In this document: one piece after another, positions 51,299-63,635 of the stretch
Layout: the number at the start of each line of letters is the position of its first letter
Numbering within the stretch: position 1 is the first letter of the stretch
Assembly (NCBI RefSeq): GCF_018991925.1
Contig: NW_024737042.1
Coordinates: 18,879,789 to 18,943,788 of the forward strand
Direction: 5' to 3'
DNA: 64,000 nt
Source: Homarus americanus
Taxonomy: Eukaryota > Arthropoda > Malacostraca > Decapoda > Nephropidae
Program-made: the position numbers and the translations under genes
Notes under the pieces: model-generated
What the model was told of the DNA's origin: nothing
What the model saw: the letters and a program-made list of their open reading frames with translations, nothing else
Databases searched by the model: none

Positions 51299-51639
51299 TC
51301 ACTGATGTTAAGGATAATTGAGAAGAAGGAATGAGATAGTAGAAGACTAGAGCTAAGCTCGAACGAGTCGGGAAAGTAATAGTTACAATTGGGGATGGTA
51401 TAATCCAGTGATTTTGGTAGAAAGGCATCAGGGTCAATATGAAGGAGTATTGTGTCGACACCATGGGTGAAGGTGGTGTAACACATACATCTAAGGGGAC
51501 GACACCAGCATCATCAGTGTGGGAATATTGGTACTGATTAAGGAACAGTAAAAACTCAGGGTCACTGAGGTGTGAAAAGGAAAGGTCAAAGAAAGGTATA
51601 ATAGTGGGGGGGGGTAATGTACTCACTAGTGCTTCAACC

Positions 51640-52700
51640 AACAGATTTAAGATGACTGGTGCTGGTGAGGGTGATTCTCAGTTTGGGTGAGAGGTACGCC
51701 TGTCTCTTGGTTATGTGGGTTGTTGTTTCCCACCGCAGAGGATAGACAGGTAGTGCCCAAGCTGGCTGGCGGGGGGGAGGGGGGAATTCCACAGATGACA
51801 GCCGGGGTGCGGATGGTGGATGGTTCCCTCTCCTTGGGGAAGGGGTTCTTGTGGGCCTTAGAGGGGCTGGTACAGTGGATGGGTGAGTGAGGGGGGTATC
51901 CACTTGCCCGAGAGTTCCTCATAACAAGGGTTTTATGACTGAACGTCACGTGTTTCCTATGTTTCCTGCCTTCTTTAAACTTGCCTATTTGCTGTTGGTG
52001 GGCTTTAGTCGTACCTGGGTATAGGTTCTCGTTGACGAAGATAGTAGTGTCTTTCAGCTTGGTTTGCTGGTGGAAGACTTTGTCACGGTCAGAGAGGGAA
52101 AAGAACTTTGTTATGATGTCTCAGGGCGGAAGGAGTTGGGTTCCCGACTCACTGAACACGGTCAAACTTAACTTCAGTGAGTTTAAAATGTTTATTCAGC
52201 AGGCGTGAAATTTTGTGCTGGGATAACTCCCAGTCCTCACGGAGATTTTCGGGGACTCCGACAAACTTGATGTTCTTTCGCCGCCCTATGTCATCCACAT
52301 CATCCACCCGATCCGCTGTTGTTGACAGTTCCGTCTTGAGCTTGGAGTTCTCCTCGCTCATTTGTTGAACTCGGGTTCTGAATGATCGGTTCTCTTCAGC
52401 TTCAACGTTCAACTTTGCATTTAAGCTGCTTATTTCCCCTTGTGAGAATTCCAAGTTAGTTACAAGTTCATTCAGTTTGGTAGTGAGATGGCAGTCAGCT
52501 TCCTCTAGTTTCCCAATGGTCTCCTTATTCAGTTGTTGTATGACGTCCTGAACGAGAGTCCGTTGAACTTCCATTATTACCTCAGCCAGCTGTTGTTTAG
52601 TGAGCTTTGTATTTGTGACACTAACAGCCAACTTAGACATATCGGAGCTAGTGAAGGGAGTGAAAGCTAGCAGTAGAGAGTCGGTCAAGCTGGGGTGGCC
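51640..52700 (-). pseudogene. ORF1p-like protein of a non-LTR retrotransposon (coiled coil, RRM, C-terminal domain)
   Basis: The first frame (52688-52149) has a long heptad-like stretch (LNELVTNLEFSQGEISSLNA, MSEENSKLKTELSTTADRV; coiled coil at about residues 50-130), then RRKNIKFVGVPENLREDWE, the start of an RRM as in L1-type ORF1 proteins. After TGA near 52149 and a frameshift the protein goes on as DIITKFFSLSDRDKVFHQQ, LKDTTIFVNENLYPGTTKA and HVTFSHKTLVMRNSR, the C-terminal RNA-binding domain. A proline-rich tail follows to about 51640. Such proteins are trimeric RNA chaperones. No ORF2 follows: the strand runs into (CCACC)n, so the element is truncated. Clade not determined. Confidence 0.7.
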
Positions 52701-53039
52701 GCCCTGGTGAGACGGTGGAGGAGGGGGATGGTGGGGTGGTTACAAGCCGTGGCACTGAAGGGAGGTGGGCCTAGCACACCTCGAGTGGTAGTCACAGATT
52801 CACCATCAAATTGACAAATATATCTACTTATGGGGATCACAGGTAGATATTGTACTAGCTACGTCATCCACTACGTCATCACTCACGAATCGGATTTTCT
52901 TGAAGTCAGAATGGGTACTCCTGAAATGACTGTTTTTCAACTAAAAGCACGGAGCTCGCCACACAGCTGTTTTCTTGAAGTACGCTTGGTGAATGGTCTT
53001 TTGAAGGACACGTTTATAGAATATTTTTTATTATATTGA

Positions 53040-53214
53040 AATTTAAAAAAAAATATTTGTTCCAAAAATTTACAAATTAAAAAAATATATATTTAAAAAT
53101 ATTTAATAACATTTTCAGAAAAATCTATACCATTTAAACAAAAAATCCAAAATTTTAAAAACAAAATTCAAAATTTTCCAAAAATTAATAACAAAAATCC
53201 TATACTATTACTAC
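53040..53214. repeat. A-rich low-complexity AAAATTT sequence
   Basis: Imperfect repeats of AAAATTTA/AAAATTCA. It lies directly beyond the 3' end of the following minus-strand retroelement tail and could be its extended A-rich tail. Confidence 0.6.
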
Positions 53215-53480
53215 TTTGCTCTCACTCAGAATCGATTATGGCAATCATCCAGCTATAATACAATGATATGAGCTATTAAGGATGTCACCTTCGTTGGTGA
53301 GCTTTGTCGTGACTCGAGAGGCCGATATGGGACCGGCAGGACCGTCCACAGATATTACACATGTGGGGGGGCTACATCTAGTGCGGAAGAGGCGGCGGCA
53401 GCGTCTTTCCAGCGTTCTCACTTGTCTGCCTCGTTATGCAGTCGGGCTAACTCGAAAGAGCTGGAAGCTAACTTGAAAGC
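53215..53480 (-). pseudogene. 3' tail of the EEP/RT non-LTR family, second copy
   Basis: Nearly the same as 1675-1870: it includes the C2H2-finger region (complement of GAGAGGCCGATATGGGACCG and of ACACATGTGGGGGG) and the 3' UTR (complement of CACTCAGAATCGATTATGGC). Only the last 250 bases are present. Confidence 0.82.
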
Positions 53481-55014
53481 AGGGAAATGTAGGACTAGGG
53501 TGTGTTTTCCTGGGCTGGGATAGGCATGAAGGAGATGTTAGACAGGGCTGAGCCAGAGGTACCAACTTGTAGTCTGGTGTGGGAAAGCCAGGAAAGGTTA
53601 GGAGCAGTGAACTGGAGGTATAGGGAGGCGCTAGAAGATTAGAGATAGAGGATCCTGATAGTATGCGGTGTCTTGCCTAGAAGAGGGGTTGGTCGTGAAT
53701 GGCTGTCCAGGGCAAATGCTATAAATTGCCGACTGGAAAACATTGTCCATACTTGTAGACAAAATATAGAATGGCTGTGTACAGTACTGTATATCAACAT
53801 TGCTATTAAACATAGGTAAATCCTCTATATTTGCCAAATATAATGAAAAGAAAACATGAAAAAATCACATAAGCAAAAATTGGCAAATGTGTTTTGGCCT
53901 GGGAACTACCCTGGTACAGGTCACCTGGCATATTTGGATTTGTTGAAATATTAAATTTAGGCTACTAAATATTTATACTAATGCAAATCTATTTTGGTAG
54001 TGTTGGACGATTATTAATTGCGCTCATTACGAAAATTGGGTCGATATTATTCCTGATAAAGGACGTCATGCACCATCCCAGATGTAGCAGCTTTCTTACC
54101 ACTCTCAAATTAGGCCACCTACGATTTTTTTAGCTTAATATGATTTCCATACATTCCTACACATAAATTATTTGGATAAGCTATCTTAAAGGCTTACCTT
54201 TTATGATGGTTAGGAAAATTTGGAGGATATAAGCGGCGATGAGGCAAGTAGAGGCTGGCGGATGTCCCCACACGAACGTGGAATTCTTCTAAAAGGAACA
54301 ATACATTCTTCATGTGCTGTTCCATATGGAGGATATCTCATTAAAAATATTATTCCTTTGCAGATTTCTACAATTTTTGTACATCCAATTTTATTTCTTT
54401 TCTTTTGGTTTCAAAATATAGTTCCATCGTAGTGGTCATCGGGCGGGGGCGAGAGTACCATGGAAATCTCCCACGTTCCAATAATGAATCTCAGTTTTTT
54501 TTTAAGCCCCGAGTGCTTCTTGCAAAGCGACCATGGGGATACCACAGCATCGTGTACACCACGGAAGTTCTTGCAATTGGCTCTACAACACATTCATTAC
54601 ATCAATAAGAAGAAATTAATAACATTATTATACAAAGAAGGGCTTGAAAGAGGAAAATATATAAATAATTATACAGGGAAAGTAAATTAATAAATAAATT
54701 AATAAGAGTAAGATCATCCTATATATTTTAAAAGTTTATACTATAAGTTTATAATCAATATTGTTAATATTTTGATTGAGTAGTAAGAGTAAAGTAGCAA
54801 ATAGGTAGATTAAACACTGTAAACACCACCACTATCCGTCGACCCAAATGAAGACCCAACTTCTCAACATAGCAGTCAGCCATACGACACATGTTGCTCA
54901 TGGACGGCTGACCCCTGTATGTCGCTACCTTACGTCCGTAAATACACAACCGAACGCGTACAGTACCTCACCGACCTCACGACCAGCTGAAACGTGAGGT
55001 GCGCGTTTTTTTTC
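53481..55014. other. Non-coding stretch
   Basis: AT-rich. Frames of 60-76 residues around 54220-54690 are not recognisable. Confidence 0.45.
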
Positions 55015-56605
55015 TTACGTGTACTAGTGATATCACTATCAGAAAAGAGGATGTTCTTAAGAAGATAAATAAAATAAGAACACAAAATTCCCAGGCCGGA
55101 TGAAATTTTCCCTCGAGTCTTGAAAGAGTGTAGGGAACAGATTAGCGGACCCCTCGTAAACTTATTTACAAAATCATTAGACACCGGAGTTGTGCCAGAC
55201 TTGTGGAAACAGGCAAATGTAGTACCCATATTCAAAAAGGGAGACAGAGCAGCAGCGTCAAATTACTGGCCGATCAATTTGACGTCAGTAGTGGGGAAAT
55301 TTCTTGAATCAATTACAGCAGATAACATCCGATCGCATCTAGAGAAAAGCAAATTAATCTACGACTCTCAACATGGGTTTACAAAGGGAAAATCTTGTTT
55401 AACAAATCTCCTGACATTTTTTAGGAAAGTCTTCGAGGTAGTAGAAAATGACGAAAATTACGATGTTATTTACTTAGACTTTAGCAAAGCATTTGACAGA
55501 GTACCGCATCAGAGGCTTCTGAGAAAAATTAAGGCTCATGGTATCGAGGGGAAAGTTTCAAATTGGATAAAATCATGGCACACCGATAGAAAGCAGAGGG
55601 GCAGCGTAGATGGTGTTAAATCTGAGTGGGGTCGTGTAACCAGTGGGGTTCCCCAGGGGTCAGTACTAGGCCCACTCTTGTTCATAATCTACATAAACGA
55701 TCTAGATACTGGGATCAGCAGTGACATAAGCATGTTTGCGGATGACACCAAAATAGGGCGGCAGATTAATTCAGGGCAGGATGCAAATGCATTACAGGAG
55801 GATCTACATAAACTGCAGGGGTGGTCTGAAAAATGACAAATGAAATTCAACACCAGCAAGTGCAGCGTACTTAATATTGGAAGAACAAATACTGTCAATG
55901 TATACAGCCTTAACAACATCAACCTAGAGAAATCTACTTGTGAAAGAGACCTAGGGGTACTTGTAAGCCCGGACCTACGGCCTAGAAAACAGTGCGTTAA
56001 TGTTCGAAATAAGGCAAACAGAGTATTGGGTTTTATATCTAGAAGTGTAAGTAATAAGAGTGCAGAGGTCTTATTGCAACTATATCTTGCGCTAGTCAGG
56101 CCGCACCTCGATTATGCGGTTCAGTTCTGGTGCCCTTATTATAGAATGGATATCAATTCACTAGTGTCGGTGCAGCGAAGAATGACGAAAATGATTCAGG
56201 GACTTAGAAACCTTCCATATCAGGATAGGTTAAATAAACTAAACTTGCATTCCCTAGAAAGACGAAGAGTGCGCGGTGATATGATAGAAGTATTCAAGTG
56301 GGTGAAAGGAATCAATAAAGGTGATATAGATAAAGTTCTTATAATATCCGAGCAGGATAGGACTCGGAACAACGGATTCAAGTTGGATAAGTTTAGGTTT
56401 AGGAGGGAGATAGGAAGGAACTGGTTTACAAATAGGGTGGTGGACGAGTGGAACAAGCTTAGCAACTTTGTAGTAAGTGCTGGAACGCTGGAAAGTTTCA
56501 AAGGGAGGCTGGATAGATTCATGGATGATAGAGAGTGGTAGTAACTCTCGACAGGAGCTGCCATGCACAGGCCAACCGGCCTATTGCAGACTCCATATTT
56601 TCTTA
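55015..56605 (+). mobile_element. CR1-like non-LTR retrotransposon, 5'-truncated (copy 2)
   Basis: Same family as 33565-35640, on the plus strand. RT to stop at 56541, then a 3' UTR with stem-loop AGGCCAACCGGCCT (56569-56582) and end TTTTCTTATGTTCTTAT, which passes straight into (TA)n at 56612. Truncated a little earlier in RT than copy 1. Confidence 0.87.
55040..56541 (+). pseudogene. CR1-like RT and C-terminus, one stop and one frameshift
   Basis: Starts out of frame (EDVLKKINKI), with one base missing near 55097 in the PGPDEI box, then runs RPDEIFPRVLKECREQ, ANVVPIFKKGD, SNYWPINLTSVVGKFLE (W for the usual R), VIYLDFSKAFDRVPHQRL, SGVPQGSVLGPLLFIIYIND and FADDTKIGRQI. TGA at 55834-55836 replaces the TGG of the conserved SEKWQMKF. 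The rest (55840-56541) is intact to HLDYAVQFWCPYYRMD, NWFTNRVVDEWNKLS and the stop. Apart from the TGA and the start it is well preserved, so it is a fairly young insertion. Confidence 0.88.
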
Positions 56606-56609
56606 TGTT

Positions 56610-57850
<1,241 letters not shown>

Positions 57851-58400
57851 CGTTTTCGGTTTATCGAGCATTAGCTTGCCCTCCCCACTGGTGGTGTGAG
57901 TGACCCACACTCTAGCTGGAGAGCAGCTATAGCGCGATATTCCCGACGTGGTTTGAGCTCTTTTCCTTCTACTGCTATTTTTCCTTTTTTCGCTCTGGCC
58001 TAGGGACCTGCACCCTCAAAAAGTGTATTCGTCCTGCGGTCCCCCCTGTAACTGTTCACCTCCCTCCCAGGAGATTGTGAACACAAAAGGGGGTTGGAGC
58101 AAGAACCCATCCCAGCCGAGTCTCTCCAGGAAATCCGTGATCGTGCGGGTCCACCTGGAAAGAGGGTAGCAATCCTTATCCTTCCCAATAGGCACACTTA
58201 GCTCACGTCTATAAGTGAGCAGTCACATACACTAGGAAGTAGGTTTCCCCAACGGGGCTCCGGGAGAGAAGCTCAGGAACCACTCTACGACCACCACCCG
58301 GCCATCATTGCCTGTGGGGAGTGCTGAAATTCCTCTGCTACTTACTCAACCGGAATAGGTAGGCTCCCCCCCAAAAAAAAACAAAAAAAAAACACCGGTT

Positions 58401-59651
58401 ATGGAGCGCGTACGCCCTCCTAACCGCGACACCCACCTGAACCGCCAACCTGACGACCCGAACCACGACAGGCTCTGCACAGAGAAAGCGGACCAGTTAC
58501 GCGCCTTCAACGAAGCCCTGAAAAGCAGGAACACTGCCACCACCTCCAACAACTCCACCACCACTGCTACCGCCACTGAGGACGACAACTGGACGAAGGT
58601 AGAAAACAACAAACACCGACGTGCTTTTTCGGGAAACGAATGCCGTCAAGCAGCCCAAAAGGCATCCATCACCACCACCAGCTCACCTCCAACGACACTG
58701 CCAAAATTTCGGATCTCGACAACGGACACAAAAACGACATATGCCGCCATCACAGATATGGAAAAACTAAATCCACTGGCCAAGTTCTCAGTGCGGCCCA
58801 ACCTAAAGGGGGAGATGATTATTCACCCCAAAGACAAGGACTCCGCCACCACCCTCGACACTTACCTGCAAAACACCACCACCGTTGCATCAACCAAGCT
58901 GGACCCCGCCCAGAAACTGATGAAGTCGGTAGTCCTCCGGTACCCAAAGGAACTACCTCTCGAACCCCCGGAGAACCACCCGAAGATCCTAAAAGCCGAG
59001 AGATGCTCTCTCCCGTCCGACAAGACGGCCACCACAAAACAAGTGCTCATAACGCACTACGGTTCACCCCCCAGCACCATAGACCTCAAAACCTGGGGGA
59101 TCTACGAAGTGAGGCCCTTCGTCCCAGAGCCCCTGCGGTGCTTCAGATGCCAGAAATACGGGCACCATCAGACAAGGTGCACGTACAAGGAAATCTGCAC
59201 AGTCTGCGCACAGAAGCACGGCACACACTCCTGCCTCACCAAGTTGATAAATGGAGAAAAAATTGCCCCCAAGTGTGCCAACTGCGGGGGCAAACACCAC
59301 GCCTGGAACCCTGGATGCTCCGAGAGGACAAAGAGGGTCCAGGCAAACCGACCAGCAGCAAGACCGTCCCCCACCGCCTGCACACCAGCCCCACCAAGTA
59401 CCTTTGTGTGGGGAACCCAAAGGCCAAAACAACAAAGCCAACCTCCTCAGCCGGTCAACACCCAAAGTGCAGCCCAGTTTCCTGGCCTCACTACGGCCAC
59501 ACCTCAGCCACCCAAGCAGCAGACAACGACAACCACGAAAAAGACAAAAGAAGCACACACCAAGGCACCAGAAGGAATGATACACGTATCAGACCTAGCC
59601 AAGGTACTGACAACCTTCGCGGAGGGCCTAGCCGGACTACTGGGCCACTAG
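58401..59651 (+). CDS. ORF1 (Gag-like, zinc-knuckle protein) of the I-like element
   Basis: 416 residues, intact, starting at ATG after an A-rich patch (ACACCGGTTATGG). The N-terminal 90 residues are polar and threonine-rich. The middle (about 110-240) contains LAKFSVRPNLKGEMIIHPKD and WGIYEVRPFVPEPLRC, as in the ORF1 proteins of I/Jockey elements, which have an RRM-like fold here. Three knuckles follow: CFRCQKYGHHQTRC (247-260), CTVCAQKHGTHSC (266-278) and CANCGGKHHAWNPGC (292-306). Then a proline/glutamine/threonine-rich tail and the end DLAKVLTTFAEGLAGLLGH. It packages the element RNA. The shadow frame across it (58640 onward) is not a gene until the endonuclease of ORF2 begins. Confidence 0.88.
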   Translation: MERVRPPNRDTHLNRQPDDPNHDRLCTEKADQLRAFNEALKSRNTATTSNNSTTTATATEDDNWTKVENNKHRRAFSGNECRQAAQKASITTTSSPPTTLPKFRISTTDTKTTYAAITDMEKLNPLAKFSVRPNLKGEMIIHPKDKDSATTLDTYLQNTTTVASTKLDPAQKLMKSVVLRYPKELPLEPPENHPKILKAERCSLPSDKTATTKQVLITHYGSPPSTIDLKTWGIYEVRPFVPEPLRCFRCQKYGHHQTRCTYKEICTVCAQKHGTHSCLTKLINGEKIAPKCANCGGKHHAWNPGCSERTKRVQANRPAARPSPTACTPAPPSTFVWGTQRPKQQSQPPQPVNTQSAAQFPGLTTATPQPPKQQTTTTTKKTKEAHTKAPEGMIHVSDLAKVLTTFAEGLAGLLGH

Positions 59652-59678
59652 ATCCAACCCACACAGCTCCAAATACTC

Positions 59679-59990
59679 ATGGGGAGCGTCCTCGGGGAAG
59701 TCGCCACAGCTCCAGCCACCTCAGTGGAGGAAGCCACGCCGGTCCTCACACGAGTGACAGCCGAGGTACACTCTACACTGAAAAAGGCCACCAGAGAACC
59801 CAAGATACCGACAGCTCCCAGAAAGAAACTGGACGTTTCAACTCCCCTGAACCGAACCACGGCCCAGAAGGCAAAAACCACAGAACAAGAAGATATGAAC
59901 CTGATCCAGTCGGAATCGGACTTGAACATTTCCATCGAGGACCACCAGAAGTCCCCGATGAAACAGTGGTGGAAAACATCAGCACCCTGA
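59679..59990 (+). pseudogene. ORF2 N-terminus of the I-like element
   Basis: ATG 27 bases after the ORF1 stop and in the same frame. MGSVLGEVATAPATSVEEAT onward is a polar, disordered lead-in of about 100 residues with no domain. It ends at TGA (59988-59990), while the endonuclease continues in another frame from about 59960, so one frameshift separates them. Alternatively ORF2 starts elsewhere in the endonuclease frame. Confidence 0.55.
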
Positions 59991-60609
59991 ACATCGTTAC
60001 ATGGAATGCTCAGGGCATCAAAAACAAGAAACACCTCCTGCAAGAAGCAGCAGCCAAGGACAAGCTTGACATCATACTGCTACAAGAAACACTTCTACAA
60101 GAACACCACTGTTTCAAATTCAGTAGTTACAAGACATACAGGGGGCATTTCACGCAGGCGTCAACAAGAGGATGTATGATCTTGGTCAAGTCAAGCATAC
60201 CCTCCTCCGAGGTCACGCAGCAATTTCCATGTGGGGAAAACATCGAGACACAGGCTGTCAAAGTAACCCTCCAAGAATTAACTGTTCACAACATCTACAA
60301 GAACCCAAGGGGCTCACTGGAGGTGACTCAATTATTCGCTTCGGCCGCTGACCACGCCACACTCATAGGAGGGGATTTCAACGCACATCATCCCTTCCTA
60401 AGCTCGGTAAGTCCCACAAATGAAGACGACCTACACCTATACACCACCTTTCAAGACACACCCGAGATCTGCCTCCTGAACACCGGATAGCCCACCCACA
60501 CTAGGGGAGGAAGGCGAGATCTAACCTTCGTCTCCAGTGCACTACAGCCTTCGGCCTCCTGGCAGCTACACCCCACGCTGACCACTTCGCCACCCTAACA
60601 ACGCTGAAG
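59960..60609 (+). pseudogene. ORF2 endonuclease (EEP) domain of the I-like element
   Basis: Reads LNIVTWNAQGIKNKK (Asn of motif 1), DIILLQETLLQEHHCF (Glu), GCMILVKSSIPSSEV, IGGDFNAHHPFLSS (Asp/Asn), then LLNTG and a TAG at 60488-60490. Past it the frame continues as PTHTRGGRRDLTFVSSAL (Asp), and SDHFATLTTL, where the final catalytic His is in a shifted frame after an indel near 60580. All catalytic boxes are therefore still recognisable. It nicks the target DNA for primed reverse transcription. Confidence 0.82.
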
Positions 60610-62703
60610 GTGAACAAACTCCCCACTCCACCCCCGCCGAGATGGAGATACAATACCCAAAAGGCAGACTGGGGACTCTTTAAGAAACACCTGGCTAAGT
60701 GGCGCGAAAAATCACAGCCGGCCGGCGCAGCACCCGTGGACGAGACAACCCTCCACCACCAATTGGTCGAGGTGTTTCACCAAGCGGCAGAAGAGGCTAT
60801 CCCAAAATTAAAACCCACATCAAGACAGTACAATGATTACTGGTACTACTGTCCCAGGGTGAAAGAACTCAACCACAGAGTGAACATGGCCCGAAGAAAC
60901 TGCAGGAGACATCCCACGGAAACAAACAGACATCTCCTGCAAGTCATAGTTAAGGATACCAGGGAAGAGAAGGAAGAAATAAAAAACGTAAGCTGGCTCA
61001 AGTGGTGCTCCGAACTGAACGAGCACACCTCCCTCGGCAAGATGTGGGCCCAGATCCGAAGGGCATCTGGGAAGGCAACACCACCACCACCAACCCATCC
61101 CAACCCAGAAGAGGAAGCCGAGAGACTTGCAAAACTGTTCTCTGACCGAGCAGCAACGAAAAACCTCCCGAGACAGGCGGAGGAGACACAACGGCGTCTG
61201 CGACAGGTCAGACTCCAGATGATCGAAGAGGCCTGCAACAGTGAAGATGACACTGACAGACCTTTCAACCAGCAACAACTCCAGAAGTCGCTAAAACGAA
61301 GCAAGGACACAGCACCAGGGGCCGACAGGATAACCCACTCCATGCTTTCCCATACCGGTAAAGCCGGACACGAGGCTTTGCTACAAGTCATCAATGCTTC
61401 GTGGACAGCACAAAGACTCCCACCGGAATGGAAGAAGGCAGATATACAGCCCATTCCGAAGCCCAGAGAACCAGACAAACCGAGGCCCATCTCCCTTCTC
61501 AGCTGCATAGCGAAGACGGGAGAAAGAATGGCTCTCAACCGACTCAAGTGGAAAGTAGGCAGCCCACAGCCTCACATTTTTGCTTACACCGAGAACACCG
61601 GCACAGGCAACAACATCGCCGAGATACTCAGCACAGTGGACTACAAACTAGCTCTGGTGGTCTTCCTCGACCTGGAGAAGGCCTTCGTGCTAGCAAATCC
61701 ACTGGCCATTACAACGACGCTCGCTGAAAAAGGCGTCAAAGGAAGGTTGCTGGGGTGGATCCAGAACTACCTCACACAGAGAGAAGCAAGAGTGCGCTTT
61801 CAGGAAGCAACCTCAAGCTACAGGGTCCATGAAAACGGAACCCCACAAGGAGGCATCCTCAGTCCAATGCTGTTCAATGTCCTGATGAAAGATCTTGTCA
61901 AACTTCCTTTCAGACAAACAGCCAAGCTCCTATGCTATGCAGACGACTTACAGCTTATAGTAAGAGGACCAAACAGACTAGGCAACACGCAACACGCACT
62001 CCAACTTATAGAAGAGGAGTGCAACAGACTTGGACTCAAGATAAATCCAGCCAAGTCGAAAGCGATGGCCATCTGCACAAACACACCAGACAAGATGCTC
62101 TCCATACAAAACACTCCGGTAGTCTGGACCAACACCCACCAGTGTCTTGGAATCTGGTTTGACCAGAAACTCGCTTTCAAGCCGCAACTCGAGTATCTCA
62201 GGCACAGGACGAAGAGCAGACACAATATAATGAGGTCGCTCACCAGCACAACCGCAGGAGCAAACCTTCATGTGCTCAAAGCCTACTACACGGCCGCCAT
62301 CAGATCGCTGGTAGATTACAGTGCTCCAGCACTCATTGGACTGAGAGAAGACCGAATAGCTAAGCTAGAAGTCATCCAAAATAATGCTCTCAGGACCATG
62401 CTCGGAGAACCCATGTGGACCAGAATTTGCAATTTGCAAATGGAAACTGAACTACCACCCCTGGCTGTACGAGTCAAGCAGGTGACAGCCGGTCTCCTCG
62501 CCAAAATCTGTAGATCAGATAAGCCCACAGCTGCCAAAATTAGAATCAGTGCCTCCCTCCACCTCGACCACAGAGTGCGAGGGGCCACCTGGTCGCACGA
62601 GGCAAGCGAGGTCATCCGACACCTGCAAGCAGAAACACTCGTCAAGAACAACCAAGACACACGAGACAATGGTTACCAGCCACATTCAAAATTACCGACC
62701 TAG
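60610..62703 (+). CDS. ORF2 reverse transcriptase part of the I-like element (open frame of about 697 residues)
   Basis: A long uninterrupted frame (62703 is the end of an out-of-frame stop). It starts with the linker to RT (PPPPRWRYNTQKADWGLFKK). RT boxes: KDTAPGADRITHSML, LPPEWKKADIQPIPKP, KPRPISLLSCIAKTGERM, motif A VVFLDLEKAFVLANPLAI (catalytic Asp present; family usually E where this has V), motif B ENGTPQGGILSPMLFNVLM, motif C LLCYADDLQLIV (YADD at about 443-446), then LKINPAKSKAMAI and the thumb CLGIWFDQKLAFKPQLEYL. RNase H follows in another frame because of a single indel near 62690. The start is arbitrary: upstream coding sequence is cut off by the break at about 60580. Confidence 0.88.
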   Translation: MNKLPTPPPPRWRYNTQKADWGLFKKHLAKWREKSQPAGAAPVDETTLHHQLVEVFHQAAEEAIPKLKPTSRQYNDYWYYCPRVKELNHRVNMARRNCRRHPTETNRHLLQVIVKDTREEKEEIKNVSWLKWCSELNEHTSLGKMWAQIRRASGKATPPPPTHPNPEEEAERLAKLFSDRAATKNLPRQAEETQRRLRQVRLQMIEEACNSEDDTDRPFNQQQLQKSLKRSKDTAPGADRITHSMLSHTGKAGHEALLQVINASWTAQRLPPEWKKADIQPIPKPREPDKPRPISLLSCIAKTGERMALNRLKWKVGSPQPHIFAYTENTGTGNNIAEILSTVDYKLALVVFLDLEKAFVLANPLAITTTLAEKGVKGRLLGWIQNYLTQREARVRFQEATSSYRVHENGTPQGGILSPMLFNVLMKDLVKLPFRQTAKLLCYADDLQLIVRGPNRLGNTQHALQLIEEECNRLGLKINPAKSKAMAICTNTPDKMLSIQNTPVVWTNTHQCLGIWFDQKLAFKPQLEYLRHRTKSRHNIMRSLTSTTAGANLHVLKAYYTAAIRSLVDYSAPALIGLREDRIAKLEVIQNNALRTMLGEPMWTRICNLQMETELPPLAVRVKQVTAGLLAKICRSDKPTAAKIRISASLHLDHRVRGATWSHEASEVIRHLQAETLVKNNQDTRDNGYQPHSKLPT

Positions 62704-63191
62704 GTGATAGCAAAGCCAACCTCCAGAAGGAGGACCTCAAAAAAATAACTCTGGAAGCCATAGCCACCGAGACACCGGCTGATGCAGCATCATACTTCAC
62801 AGACGGCTCGGTGGATCCAAAACATCACACATCCGGAGCTGCCTTCTACACCCAAGGTCAGACCCTCCGATGGAGACTTTCTAATGACTGCTCCACCCTA
62901 CAAACAGAGCTGGTAGCAATCTCAAAGGCCCTACAACACGCTGCAATACAACACAACAAGTCCATCATAATTCACACGGACTCGAAATCGGCCATGCAGG
63001 CGCTGCAACACAGTCAACCAAGAGACAACGTCCACATCATAACCTCGATCCTCGCACAGCTACAGGAATTCCAAAGACAAAACCGCCCAGTCGTCTTACA
63101 CTGGATTCCCAGTCATGTAGGGATCGGAGGAAACGACGTGGCAGACGAAGCAGCCAAGGCAGCTACACGTTCTAGTACCGTACACATTTAA
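62690..63191 (+). pseudogene. ORF2 RNase H domain of the I-like element
   Basis: In a new frame from about 62690: ITDLGDSKANLQKED, then AASYFTDGSVDPKHH (first Asp), LQTELVAISKALQHAA (Glu), IIIHTDSKSAMQALQHS (second Asp) and LHWIPSHVGIGGNDVADEAA (His and last Asp). All four acidic residues and the SHVGI..N..AD box are present, so the domain looks catalytically complete. TAA at 63187-63189 splits it from the C-terminal part. It degrades the RNA strand during or after target-primed synthesis. Confidence 0.88.
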
Positions 63192-63635
63192 GTTCCAGCA
63201 AGCGTGCAACAGATCAAGAATCACCTCAGAAAGACTAGCAAGCTCCACATCAAAAAGAGCTTTCTTCACGCATTCAACGCTGGTTCCCAATCAGCCAAAT
63301 GGTACCTGGCGGCTACAAAAGGGGAACCACCTTTCGCGGACAAGAAAACACCAAGACAAACCCAAGTCAGCCTTCATCGACTACGACTAGGGTACAAGTG
63401 CTCCTGGCAGATGATCGGAAATGACGTCATGGAATGCACCTACTGTCAGGAGCCAGCAGCCAACCCACTTGAACACTATCTCCTCGACTGCGAAGTCACA
63501 CAAAGCCTCCGAAACAGAACTCAAATCTCCCAAGAAGCACACACAACACCAGCGGCCACTCTAACCCGAAAGGCCCAAACAAACCACATTCACCACCTTC
63601 TCCGGGTCATCACACGATACCCACCACCCAGATAG
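63192..63635 (+). pseudogene. ORF2 C-terminal domain of the I-like element
   Basis: Same frame as RNase H, downstream of a nonsense codon. Contains SFLHAFNAGSQSAKWYLAA, the helical FADKKTPRQTQVSLHRLRLG block with YKCSW, and a zinc-type motif CTYCQEPAANPLEHYLLDC, as at the end of I-group and related ORF2 proteins. Ends ITRYPPPR and stop. Confidence 0.82.

Noticed and set aside
59064..61547. Minus-strand frames of up to 233 residues
   Set aside because: Shadows of the plus-strand ORF1 and ORF2 of the I-like element.
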